In this document: piece by piece, positions 1 to 8,359 of the stretch
Layout of the letters: each line of letters opens with the position of its first letter
Position numbering within the stretch: position 1 is the first letter of the stretch
Made by a program: the position numbers and the translations under genes
The notes under the pieces: model-generated
Seen by the model: the letters and a program-made list of their open reading frames with translations, nothing else
Databases searched by the model: none
Told to the model about the DNA's origin: nothing
Origin: Oscillospiraceae bacterium
GTDB lineage: Bacteria; Bacillota; Clostridia; Oscillospirales; Ruminococcaceae
Length of the DNA: 64,000 nt
Assembly (NCBI GenBank): GCA_017505635.1
Contig: JAFVOU010000007.1
Coordinates: forward strand, 32,770-96,769
Direction of reading: 5' to 3'

Positions 1-293
1 CACCTCTGTATAAATAAACATCCTCTGCAAAAACAGAGAACAGAAAGTTTCTTTGATGATATAAAGCATCAGATAAAATTACCGATTTTATCAGTATATT
101 TAAAATATGCTATTAAGTTTAGCACTAAAAGCAGGGTTAGTCAATAAAGCTGATAATTAATGCAATAAAGTTGTAATATAATACATCTGAAGTGTAAAAT
201 GCCTTGTTGTTTTAAAAATCTGTGTCAGATATTTGCTTTTACAGCCATTGTCTGTTAAAATATATCATCAGTAAAAAATTTGTGGAGATAATT

Positions 294-2414
294 ATGGGCG
301 GCACAGTTTTAGGCAATATTACCGGCAGTTTATATTTTGTTTACTTTCAGCTGGCAGGGGTTCTGCTGGCTTTGTTTGTTCTGCCGGAAGAAAAGATATG
401 GGCAAAGATAACAGCCGGCAGTGTGGCAGGCAGTGCACTTATGCAGTGGCTGTGTGTACTTGCGGCGTTTGCCTTTGATTTTACCATTACAGCCCATACA
501 GTTGCGGCAGTGTGTGTTATGCCGCTGTTTGTCGCAGCAATATATTACAGAGGATATATAAAAAATCAGTTTGCGGATACAGCAGTTCAGTTTAAAGAAA
601 ACAGGGGCTTTGCACTGCTTCTGGCTGCGGTTTTTGTGCTGTGGTGCTGTCTGCTGAACAGCCATATAATACCTGTAACGGAAACCGGGGCAGTCCACAC
701 AGGCCAGTGCACCTACGGCGATATGAGTATGCACCTGGGCTTTATAACAAGCATAGCCACACAGAGCGAATTTCCGCCTTTTTATTCAATATTCCCATCC
801 ACAAAACTTGCCTATCCGTTTTTAAATGCAAGTATCTCATCAAGTGTTTACCTTTTTGGTGCTTCGGTGCGATGGGCATATATCCTGCCTATGCTTGCAG
901 CTTTTCTGCAGGTGTGCGGAGGTGTTTACCTGCTGGCATCAACGGTGCTTAAAAGCCGTGCAAAAGCGGTTTTAAGCTGGGTGCTGCTGTTTTTCAACGG
1001 CGGTCTGGGATTTGTTTATTTTACAGGCCTTACCGACAGCGGTCTTACGCTTAAGGACATCTTCACAGGCTTTTACACCACACCTACCAACCTTGTGGAT
1101 TACAATATCCGCTGGGCAAATATAATTGCGGATATTCTTCTGCCACAGCGTGCATCGCTGTTTGGCTATGCGGTGCTTTTTACTGCCATATGGCTTCTGT
1201 ACCGTGCAGTGTGGGACGGTCAGAAAAAATATTTTGTATATGCAGGCTTTTTTGCAGGGGCGCTTCCCCTTGTGCACACCCATTCTTTTCTGGCAATGGG
1301 GCTTGTCAGTGCGGCGTGGCTGCTGCTGTGGCTTTACCGCGAAACAACAGCAGAAAATCGTCAGAAATGGTACGGCGCACATATTTTTGCAGCCTTTGCG
1401 GCGGTTATGTGCCTGCTGCAGTATTTCAACAACAGATATACACTTTCTTCAAAGTTTTTCTTTGCTTTTGGTATATGCGGTATAGCACTGTGTGTTTTTT
1501 ACGGCATTGTTCTTATGGCAAAATATATCCGCAAAAACAGCTTTGCACAGCTTGCTGAAAGCTGGGGTATTTACCTTGCTATTGTACTTTGTCTTGCACT
1601 GCCGCAGCTGGTGGGCTGGACCTTTGGTCAGGTGGCGGAAGGCGGTTTTCTCCGCGGGCATTTCAACTGGGGCAATCTGTGGGATTTTTACCCGTGGTTT
1701 TACATAAAAAATATCGGTGCACCTCTTGTGCTTATTGTTGCGGCAATCTGCAGAGGAAACAGAAAAACCGCTCCCCTTATAACAGCAGCAGGGGTGATAT
1801 GGTTTGTGGCAGAACTAATTCTGTTTACGCCAAATACCTACGACAACAACAAGCTGCTTTACGTTGCATATATGCTGCTGTGTATTGCGGCATCAGACTT
1901 TGCAGCCGACTGGTTTGCACAGCGCAGAAAATCAGCAGCAAAAACTGCCGGAAAGGCTGTGCTGTATGGGCTGACTGCTGTTTTTGCGGTGCTTTGCACC
2001 CTTTCGGCAGTGCTGACACTTGGCAGAGAATATGTAAGCGACTATCAGCTTTACGACAGCGACCATATGGCGGCGGCAGAGTGGGTTTACAGCAATACTG
2101 ATACAGATGATGTTGTGCTTACAAACACCCGCCACAACAACGAAATTGCCTGTCTGACAGGCAGAAATATTGTCTGCGGCAGTGATATCTTCCTCTACTA
2201 TCACGGCATTAACACCTCACAGCGCAAAGCAGAGGTGCGTCAGATGTACGAAAACGTGGCAGACAGTATGGAACTGTACAAAAAATACAGCGTTGACTAT
2301 GTGATGATTTCCAGCTGGGAAAAAGCGGACTATTACATAGATATTCCTCTTTTTGAACAGCTTTTTGACAAGGTGTTTGAGCAGGGCGGCGTGGCGCTGT
2401 ATAAAGTGAAATAG
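294..2414 (+). CDS. Large polytopic membrane protein, GT-C glycosyltransferase-like
   Basis: A 706-residue integral membrane protein with about a dozen hydrophobic segments. A loop near residues 135-180 contains HTGQCTYGDMSMHLGF and FYSIFPSTKLAYPF, and the soluble C-terminal part contains AAEWVYSNTD and TRHNNEIACLTGR. A multi-TM N-terminal block with a soluble tail that begins with an 'AAEWI'-like stretch is typical of GT-C fold transferases that use lipid-linked sugars, so a role in envelope glycan assembly is inferred; no acceptor or donor can be named. The ATG at 294 is chosen because a GTGGAG ribosome site lies just before it; the longer frame opening at 222 has none. A shared-type hairpin follows the stop. 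It stands alone, convergent with the acetyltransferase gene downstream. Family assignment is tentative. Confidence 0.6.
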   Translation: MGGTVLGNITGSLYFVYFQLAGVLLALFVLPEEKIWAKITAGSVAGSALMQWLCVLAAFAFDFTITAHTVAAVCVMPLFVAAIYYRGYIKNQFADTAVQFKENRGFALLLAAVFVLWCCLLNSHIIPVTETGAVHTGQCTYGDMSMHLGFITSIATQSEFPPFYSIFPSTKLAYPFLNASISSSVYLFGASVRWAYILPMLAAFLQVCGGVYLLASTVLKSRAKAVLSWVLLFFNGGLGFVYFTGLTDSGLTLKDIFTGFYTTPTNLVDYNIRWANIIADILLPQRASLFGYAVLFTAIWLLYRAVWDGQKKYFVYAGFFAGALPLVHTHSFLAMGLVSAAWLLLWLYRETTAENRQKWYGAHIFAAFAAVMCLLQYFNNRYTLSSKFFFAFGICGIALCVFYGIVLMAKYIRKNSFAQLAESWGIYLAIVLCLALPQLVGWTFGQVAEGGFLRGHFNWGNLWDFYPWFYIKNIGAPLVLIVAAICRGNRKTAPLITAAGVIWFVAELILFTPNTYDNNKLLYVAYMLLCIAASDFAADWFAQRRKSAAKTAGKAVLYGLTAVFAVLCTLSAVLTLGREYVSDYQLYDSDHMAAAEWVYSNTDTDDVVLTNTRHNNEIACLTGRNIVCGSDIFLYYHGINTSQRKAEVRQMYENVADSMELYKKYSVDYVMISSWEKADYYIDIPLFEQLFDKVFEQGGVALYKVK

Positions 2415-2447
2415 CACGACTGTATAACAAACTGTATAATGATAAAC

Positions 2448-2486
2448 AAAAATGCCATTCTGTAATAAATACGGAATGACATTTTT
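2448..2486. terminator. Bidirectional hairpin terminator
   Basis: Arms AAAATGCCATTC and GGAATGACATTTT flank a short loop, with T-rich sequence on one side and A-rich on the other, so it can end transcription of the membrane protein (+) and the convergent acetyltransferase (-). Its TGTCATTC-type ends resemble the hairpins at 11027 and 61596. Confidence 0.7.
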
Positions 2487-2494
2487 ATATTCGG

Positions 2495-3034
2495 TTATTC
2501 ATTAAGCAGAGAAAATCTAAGGTGGTCCTCCCATACACCGTTAACCTCCAGACAGCGCTTTGAAAGACCTTCGGGCATAAAGCCCAGCTTTTCCATAACA
2601 CGCAGACTTTTTGCATTGCGTGGCATAACATAGCTTTCGATACGGTGAAGCTGCAAAGTTCTGAACGCAAGGTTTATTATCTCGTCAACAGCCTCGGTGG
2701 CATAGCCTTTTCCCTGACAGTCTGCCGCAATTTTATAGGAGAGATAACAGCTTTTCACACTGCCGAAAAGTATGTTGGATATGCAAACGGTGCCGATAAC
2801 TTCGCTGCTGCCTTTTTCGCTTATCCAGAAGCGGAATTCTTCGCATCGGCGGCTGGCTTTGTCCTCCTCCTTAAGAATGGTGCGCACACCGCTGTGGGTG
2901 TAGTATTCTCTTGGTCGGGTTGGTTCCGTGTCGGCAAAAGCGTCACGGTTTTTTATGTTAAAACGGCACACCTCGCCGGCAAGTCTGGGGTGACTGAGGG
3001 TAAGGACAAGCCTTTCGGTAAAAAGATGATACAT
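2495..3034 (-). CDS. GNAT acetyltransferase, RimJ/RimL type
   Basis: A 179-residue acetyltransferase. It begins with the family pattern FTERLVLTLSHPRL and carries the acetyl-CoA loop QGKGYATEAVDEII near residue 110 (the Q/R-x-x-G-x-G/A signature), then RIESYVMPRNAKSLRVMEKLGF, the usual end of the fold. These proteins transfer acetyl groups from acetyl-CoA to the N-terminus of ribosomal proteins or to small amines; the substrate here cannot be told. The gene is monocistronic, and length is normal for the family. Confidence 0.85.
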   Translation of the reverse strand: MYHLFTERLVLTLSHPRLAGEVCRFNIKNRDAFADTEPTRPREYYTHSGVRTILKEEDKASRRCEEFRFWISEKGSSEVIGTVCISNILFGSVKSCYLSYKIAADCQGKGYATEAVDEIINLAFRTLQLHRIESYVMPRNAKSLRVMEKLGFMPEGLSKRCLEVNGVWEDHLRFSLLNE

Positions 3035-3267
3035 ATATGCCTTTCTGTCTGAGATTGCAGAAATTTAAGGGTGAATACTGCAAAAAATCTTGAAAAATTA
3101 TTGTTAAAGTATTAAACTAAAAGATATATATGTACTGTGTTCTACTGTTTATAACAAGTTGAAAAACCTGCAGTAAAGACAGAAAAACAGCACATATACA
3201 GCAACGTTATTATATTACACACAGCCTGTCTGTGTCAAAATATTTTGATAAATTTTGGAGGATATTT

Positions 3268-4356
3268 ATGTTTGCGCTTAAAGCGAGAGCAGAAAAGATT
3301 ATCAGACTTCTGGAACTTACCAAAACAGATGCATGTGTCGTTAAAAGTTTTGAAAACCGCCGTTATCTCACAGGTCTTGCAACCAGTGCAGGCATGGTGG
3401 TTATCACCAGAAAAGGCAACAGATATTTTGTTGTGGACGACCGCTACGAAGAAATTGCAACCAAACAGCTTGTGCCTCAGGGCTTTATTGTCCGAGGTCT
3501 GCTCAACTATGACAACTATGCCGAAATAATGTATGATATTGTGCAGAGTGACCATATATCGGTGATGCTGCTGGAAAGTGACGGCATAAGCCACGAGGAG
3601 TATGTAAAGTTTGAAAACAGTATGTATTCCAAGGTTATGCCTCTCAAGGCACAGCTTAATAAGATAAGGGCTGTAAAGGACTTTGAAGAGGTTGAAAACA
3701 TCAAAACCGCACAGCGCATCAGCGAAAAGGTTTTTGACGAAGTACTGGAATATATAAAACCGGGCATGACCGAAAAACAGGTGGAAGCAAAAATTGTGCA
3801 CAGCCTGCTGGAAAACGGCAGCGACCTTGCAAAATTCCATATGTGCTGTGTGTCGGGGGTAAACTCCAGTCTTATTCACGGCGCAGCAACCGACAGGGTT
3901 ATCGAAAAAGGCGACCCGCTTCTGCTGGATTTTGGTGCCATATATAAAGGCTACCGCAGCAGTATGTCCCGCACAATCTGCGTGGGCAACCCAAGCGATG
4001 ATTTCAAAAGAGCATATGATGCTGTAAAAACAGCAACTATGCTGGGTGCAAAATATTTAAGGGCAGGCGTAGAAGCTGATACTGTTGATGCAGAGGTGCG
4101 TGCCTTTATCGAAGAAATGGGCTACGGCGGCAATTTCCGCCATGCTGCCGGTCACGGCATCGGTCTTGACTATATCGAGCTGCCTGTTCTTGGCCACAAA
4201 TCAAAAGAGGTTCTCGGTGTGGGCAACATTGTTGTTGTGGAACCGGGCATATACATCAAGGGTGAATACGGCATCCGCATCGGCGATTTGTTCTACATCG
4301 GTGAAAACAGCACCGAAAATCTTACCCGTACAACAAAAGAACTTATTATACTGTAA
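3268..4356 (+). CDS. M24 (Xaa-Pro aminopeptidase-like) protein with missing metal ligands
   Basis: A 362-residue protein with the creatinase N-terminal domain (about 1-125) and the pita-bread M24 domain. Active M24B peptidases bind two metal ions through D, D, H, E, E. Here D221 (LLLDFGA), H296 (AGHGIG) and E325 (VEPGIY) are kept. The second Asp, exactly 11 residues after the first, is Ser232 in GYRSSMSRT, and the last Glu is Gly339 in GIRIGDL. The histidine usual in GLEVHE is also gone (GLDYIEL). It is therefore probably not a dinuclear aminopeptidase; it may be a metal-free hydrolase of the creatinase sort or a binding protein. ATG 3268 is preceded by GGAGGA; the upstream GTG at 3232 has no ribosome site. 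Confidence 0.85.
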   Translation: MFALKARAEKIIRLLELTKTDACVVKSFENRRYLTGLATSAGMVVITRKGNRYFVVDDRYEEIATKQLVPQGFIVRGLLNYDNYAEIMYDIVQSDHISVMLLESDGISHEEYVKFENSMYSKVMPLKAQLNKIRAVKDFEEVENIKTAQRISEKVFDEVLEYIKPGMTEKQVEAKIVHSLLENGSDLAKFHMCCVSGVNSSLIHGAATDRVIEKGDPLLLDFGAIYKGYRSSMSRTICVGNPSDDFKRAYDAVKTATMLGAKYLRAGVEADTVDAEVRAFIEEMGYGGNFRHAAGHGIGLDYIELPVLGHKSKEVLGVGNIVVVEPGIYIKGEYGIRIGDLFYIGENSTENLTRTTKELIIL

Positions 4357-4398
4357 AAAACAACCGCACAGCATTCAGCTGTATGTCCATAAAACATT

Positions 4399-4434
4399 AA
4401 TCGTCCCCGTGAGATTTCACAGGGACGATTTTTA
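4399..4434 (+). terminator. Terminator of the M24 gene
   Basis: AATCGTCCC and GGGACGATT form a 9-bp stem followed by TTTTATTTT, about 40 bases after the stop codon. Confidence 0.85.
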
Positions 4435-4518
4435 TTTTCAATATCGAAAAACATATATGCAACGGTAACGGACCGCATATAATGTGCATCGTTTAAATGT
4501 TCGATAAATTGAAATTTG

Positions 4519-5127
4519 TTAGTTTTTCTTTATTAATAATTTAATACCAAATCCAATTATTACTATACCAACTATTACATTTAAAATCTTAGATAGTATA
4601 TCTGGTATAAAATTAGATAATATCATTCCTAATATAGCCACTGTTGTTAAAAAGAATAATGTAGCAGATACTAAACCAACTGAAAATATAATTAACTCTT
4701 TTTTCTTAAACTTTTCTTCAATAATTTTGGTTGTTAATATACTTCCCCAAAAAACAATTGTTATAGGATTAGATAAAGTTAAAATAATTCCTTGTATAAA
4801 TGCACTTGAAGAATTTGGATTCAAATTTAATCCTGGTATAATATTTATCCCAAACACGTTTAAAATAATATTTAAACCAAATATCATTAAAACAATTGCA
4901 CCAACTATTTTTACAACTTTCTCAACTTTTTCGTTTCCTAATAATTTACTAGCGCCTAAACTTGCTAATAAAATGTAAAATGCATCAACTAATGCTATCG
5001 CTATAACTAATGACATTGCAACAAAAAATCCAGTATTTTGAGCAGTGTTAAAAACCATTAAACACATTGGTCCAACAGCAAACTGTAATAATAAGCCAAA
5101 TTTTAGTCCTTCTATATATTTTTTCAT
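4519..5127 (-). CDS. LysE/RhtB-family exporter
   Basis: A 202-residue membrane protein with about six hydrophobic segments, opening GLKFGLLLQFAVGPMCLMVF, which matches the conserved 'GxxPGP' start region of LysE-type amino-acid exporters. A later segment has LTLSNPITIVFWGSI, the second family signature (L-NP). It would export an amino acid or similar metabolite. Start at 5127 follows GAGGAGG at 5133-5139. Base composition is clearly more AT-rich than the surrounding genes (poly-A/T codons throughout), which suggests recent acquisition. It begins 26 bases after the DUF1349 gene on the same strand and is likely cotranscribed with it. Confidence 0.85.
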   Translation of the reverse strand: MKKYIEGLKFGLLLQFAVGPMCLMVFNTAQNTGFFVAMSLVIAIALVDAFYILLASLGASKLLGNEKVEKVVKIVGAIVLMIFGLNIILNVFGINIIPGLNLNPNSSSAFIQGIILTLSNPITIVFWGSILTTKIIEEKFKKKELIIFSVGLVSATLFFLTTVAILGMILSNFIPDILSKILNVIVGIVIIGFGIKLLIKKN

Positions 5128-5153
5128 ACATAACCTCCTCGACAAATTCAAAT

Positions 5154-5777
5154 TTATCTTACAGTTTGTTGGTCTGCATCAGGCTGCTGTCCATCGTGTG
5201 CCAACCATTTACATTCGGTGATGTCCATATTGGTAAATGTTGCTTTAAAGGATGAATCTTCAGGGCTGCAGGCATAAATTCCAAATTGAATTGTTCCTGC
5301 GCCATTCCACATATGGCATACCCGCATCTGTCTGAAAACAACACCATCTTCGGAACATTCAATACAATAGTCATCTACACGGCGGCTTAAACGATACCAC
5401 ACCGATTTGATATCTGCATCAATTTCAGTGGTTGCCCAGTCGGAATAACCATTGTTTGTAACCACAGAACCAAGATGCTGAAAATGCTCGTTTTCGTATT
5501 CGACAGAGCCTTTAAGCCAGTTTTCGCTGTCCAGATACATAACTATGCCGCACTGGTCAAATCTGTGTTTGCTTTCAAATTCTGTTTTCACAACAAAGGA
5601 AAAATATTTTTCATCAGTCTGCATCTGCAGTACAGGGGCATTGTCATTTCTGAAATGGTAATATGTTCTCTGCCACAAATCTGTATGGGGAGAGGTAATG
5701 ATTTCAATTTTATCATCTGATATGGTATAAGCAGATGGTTTTCTTGTCCATTTTAATTTTGTTGTATCAAATTTCAC
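5154..5777 (-). CDS. DUF1349 family protein, concanavalin-like fold
   Basis: A 207-residue soluble protein without signal peptide. The pattern LKWTRKPSAY near the start, DQCGIVMYLDSENWLKGSVEYE in the middle and WYRLSRRVDDYCIECSEDG match DUF1349, a beta-sandwich family seen in hydrolases and regulators that handle sugars. No catalytic residues can be assigned. It lies upstream of the LysE exporter and probably shares a transcript. Its composition is less AT-rich than the exporter, so the two need not have arrived together. Confidence 0.8.
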   Translation of the reverse strand: MKFDTTKLKWTRKPSAYTISDDKIEIITSPHTDLWQRTYYHFRNDNAPVLQMQTDEKYFSFVVKTEFESKHRFDQCGIVMYLDSENWLKGSVEYENEHFQHLGSVVTNNGYSDWATTEIDADIKSVWYRLSRRVDDYCIECSEDGVVFRQMRVCHMWNGAGTIQFGIYACSPEDSSFKATFTNMDITECKWLAHDGQQPDADQQTVR

Positions 5778-5853
5778 GACGGCACCTCTCCCGATTTATA
5801 TCTGTATGATTGTTTAGTCTAGTCTATCATATGGCTGAAATATATACAAGAAA

Positions 5854-5881
5854 AGTCCCGGCAGATATTCCTGCCGGGACT
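5854..5881 (-). terminator. Terminator of the apbE-NERD run
   Basis: AGTCCCGGCAG and CTGCCGGGACT form a perfect 11-bp stem; read on the minus strand it is followed by TTTCTTG. It lies just beyond the 5937-6569 gene. Confidence 0.85.
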
Positions 5882-5936
5882 GTAACTGTCTTGTGATGCC
5901 CCACTGTTACAGTGAGGTTTTGATATTGCTATATAA

Positions 5937-6569
5937 TTATTTAACGGTATATTTTTCCAAAGCTGCTTTCATTGCAGGGATATCAGCGCCTTTGTCAGCC
6001 TGATATTTGTCTGTGGAAAGTTTTGCTTCAAGTGTTTTAAGGGTATATACGTTTGTGTTTTTGCCTGTAAAGAGTTCTGCATTTTTTGCAGGAAATACAA
6101 CAACAGCTTCACTCATACCGCATTTTGCTTTTTCTGCACCGTAAAGTTCCTTAAAGAATTTTACACTGCCGTTTGCAGAGGACATAGGGTTTGCAAAATA
6201 CTCTCTTTTGCCGTTCTTGTCAATGCTTACCCATTTTTCATCCTTTGCTTCGCCGTAAATTTCGCCCTGTTCAAAACAGCTTTTTACAGCAAAAGTTCCG
6301 TAATATGTAAGCAGAATGGCATCAAAATCAAAAGTTTCGCTGCCAAAGCGGAGTGTTGTTCTGCCAAGTATTTCGCAGTCGCGCAGAGAAGCAAAACGTT
6401 TAAGACCTTTGATAAGAGTTGTGCTGATTTCTTCGCTGCTCTGTGCTTTTTTGTTTTTAAACCATTCCAGCTTGCCGCTGAAAATTGCAAATGTAATCAT
6501 TGCAGCAAGCAGTACAATTGCCATAACAGCACTTACTGCAAAACCGCTTTCCATAAGAAAATCGTTCAT
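5937..6569 (-). CDS. Membrane-anchored NERD-like protein
   Basis: A 210-residue protein with one N-terminal transmembrane helix (about 10-32) and a cytoplasmic domain. FDFDAILLTYYGTFAVKSCFEQG, then a W-rich strand (EKWVSIDKNGKREYFANP) and SVKFFKELYG follow the outline of the nuclease-related NERD domain (E...D-hhh...G-hh-h-E/K...G...NP...Q). The usual E-x-K of the nuclease core appears as V-K-S, so nuclease activity is doubtful. It is last of a minus-strand run with apbE upstream. Function unknown. Confidence 0.6.
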   Translation of the reverse strand: MNDFLMESGFAVSAVMAIVLLAAMITFAIFSGKLEWFKNKKAQSSEEISTTLIKGLKRFASLRDCEILGRTTLRFGSETFDFDAILLTYYGTFAVKSCFEQGEIYGEAKDEKWVSIDKNGKREYFANPMSSANGSVKFFKELYGAEKAKCGMSEAVVVFPAKNAELFTGKNTNVYTLKTLEAKLSTDKYQADKGADIPAMKAALEKYTVK

Positions 6570-6596
6570 TTCAAATACTTCCTTTATATAAATTTT

Positions 6597-7691
6597 TTAT
6601 TCGATAGGGGAGGTGCTGGTTATGCCGCAGCTCTGCAGATAATCTTTAAAGCCGTCTGTCAGCATAGTGCTGCCGTCTGTCAGCACAAGCATACATTCTG
6701 CATCAGGAATTGTGTCGATAAAATCCAGTGCTTTCTGCGGTTCCATCATAAATATTGCAGTGGAAAGAGCGTCTGCCATACCGCTGTCTTCGCACAGAAT
6801 GGAAACACCGTTGTAGATGTTTTCCGGATACAGTGTAACAGGGTCGATAAGGTGGTGGTATCTTTCGCCTTCGTGAACAAAGAAACGCTGATAGCCGCCG
6901 CTGCATACAAGACTCTGGTTGCCGTAAAGGAATGCAAGGTCAATGTTGCCGCCTATCATCTGATAGTTTTCGTCCACATTCGGGTTCTGCACGCCTATAC
7001 CCCAGCGGGTTCTTTCGTCCATAGGGCTGCCGTTAACTCTTACGTTACCGCCTGCAGAGATTGCAAAGCTTGGGTATTTTTCTGCCAGTTCTGCACAGAT
7101 AATTTCGGTTGCATAGCCTTTTGCAACAGCACCAAGGTCAAGGCTTGTTTCAGGGTCTGTGATAAACACAGTCATGTTTTCTTTATCCAGCACAATACTG
7201 TCGATGGATGTGTGCTGGTTTGCTGCCTGGAGTTTTTCCATATCAGGCAGAACCGGTGTGTTGTATTCGGCATATTCCCTTACATCGTGCCAGATTTTAA
7301 GCACGCTGCCCATGGCAACATTTACCTTGCCGCCTGTTTTGTGGTACCAGTCAATGCTGAACTCAATAAGGTCAAACAGCTCTTTTTCCACCTTTACAGG
7401 TGCAATACCGGCATTGTCATTGATTGTTTTTGCATTTACAAGGCCGTCGTAGCTGTTGTAGATATCAAACAGTTCGTGAAGATAACGGTAACGTTCCTGG
7501 GTATATTTCATAAAGGCTTTGTATTCTTCTTCTGTTTTGTGGTATGAAACGGTGGAAATAATTGTGTCAAAGCTGTCCCATATGGAACCGTTGTATTTTG
7601 TGTATTCAGGCTCTTTTTCGCAGCCTGTAAAGAGTGAAAGGGATAAAACAGCTGCAATAGCAAGTGAAATTATTCTTTTCATTCTAAGCAT
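6597..7691 (-). CDS. apbE: FAD:protein FMN transferase lipoprotein ApbE
   Basis: A 364-residue lipoprotein. The signal peptide ends in LFTGCEK, a good lipobox, so the protein sits outside the membrane. SLDLGAVAKGYATE and FAISAGGNVRVNG are the flavin-transfer signatures. ApbE moves FMN from FAD onto Thr/Ser of redox proteins such as Rnf/Nqr subunits or flavinylated extracellular reductases; no such acceptor lies in this window. The ATG at 7691 is chosen because GGAGGA is 6 bases before it; this start lies inside the end of trmB (8-base overlap), suggesting translational coupling. A second possible start is 7682. Confidence 0.93.
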   Translation of the reverse strand: MLRMKRIISLAIAAVLSLSLFTGCEKEPEYTKYNGSIWDSFDTIISTVSYHKTEEEYKAFMKYTQERYRYLHELFDIYNSYDGLVNAKTINDNAGIAPVKVEKELFDLIEFSIDWYHKTGGKVNVAMGSVLKIWHDVREYAEYNTPVLPDMEKLQAANQHTSIDSIVLDKENMTVFITDPETSLDLGAVAKGYATEIICAELAEKYPSFAISAGGNVRVNGSPMDERTRWGIGVQNPNVDENYQMIGGNIDLAFLYGNQSLVCSGGYQRFFVHEGERYHHLIDPVTLYPENIYNGVSILCEDSGMADALSTAIFMMEPQKALDFIDTIPDAECMLVLTDGSTMLTDGFKDYLQSCGITSTSPIE

Positions 7692-8358
7692 TTGTGTCCT
7701 CCGGATATACGGCAATAAGGCCTTTTATTTTAATACCCTCGTCCATAAACATTTTTTCGTGTTCTGTGATAATGTTGTCCGGCAGGGATTTTTCTGTCAT
7801 ATCATAGGTAATGAATGTAAGCTCAAAACCGCTTTCCTTAAAATATTCAAGACTTTCGGCAAAGAGTTCGTCATCATCTGTTTTAAAGAAGATTTCGCCG
7901 CCTTTTTTAAGGAATGCCTTGTATTTTTCCAGCTGACGGGAATGTGTCAGACGGCGTTTTTTGTGGCGGTCCTTCGGCCACGGATTGCAGAAGTTGATGT
8001 AAATGCGGTCCACTTTGTCGTTTTCGCTTACAATCAGCGCAATTCTTTCAATGTCAAATGTGCACATACGGATATTTGTTGTTGTGCGGTTTGCCATCAT
8101 ATAAAGGTGCTGTACATTGCGGTTTGCATAGCCAAGCATATCGCTTTTGATGTCGATGGCAAGATAGTTTATATCAGGATTTTTAACAGCTTTCTGTGCA
8201 ATAAATGTGCCTCTGCCACAGCCCAGTTCAAGGTGAATCGGCTGGTCAGGATTTTCAAAAGCTTCCTTCCATTTTCCGTAAAAATCGTGAGGGTTGCGGA
8301 TGTAGATGCTGCTTGCATCAAGTTCCGGCTGTGCCCATGGTTTGTGACGTATTCTCAT
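7684..8358 (-). CDS. trmB: tRNA (guanine46-N7)-methyltransferase TrmB
   Basis: A 224-residue SAM-dependent methyltransferase. HLELGCGRGTFI is the SAM-binding motif I, YLAIDIKSDML motif II, and FCNPWPKDRHKKRRL is the TrmB signature that holds the catalytic Asp/guanine contact. It makes m7G46 in the variable loop of tRNAs. It begins 1 base after the flippase stop and overlaps apbE, so the three genes form one transcription unit. Confidence 0.95.
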   Translation of the reverse strand: MRIRHKPWAQPELDASSIYIRNPHDFYGKWKEAFENPDQPIHLELGCGRGTFIAQKAVKNPDINYLAIDIKSDMLGYANRNVQHLYMMANRTTTNIRMCTFDIERIALIVSENDKVDRIYINFCNPWPKDRHKKRRLTHSRQLEKYKAFLKKGGEIFFKTDDDELFAESLEYFKESGFELTFITYDMTEKSLPDNIITEHEKMFMDEGIKIKGLIAVYPEDTNA

Positions 8359-8359
8359 A

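Noticed and set aside
1..293. A gene or promoter at the left edge
   Set aside because: Only AT-rich sequence is seen; a TATAAT at 177-182 has no acceptable -35 partner, and short frames lack ribosome sites.
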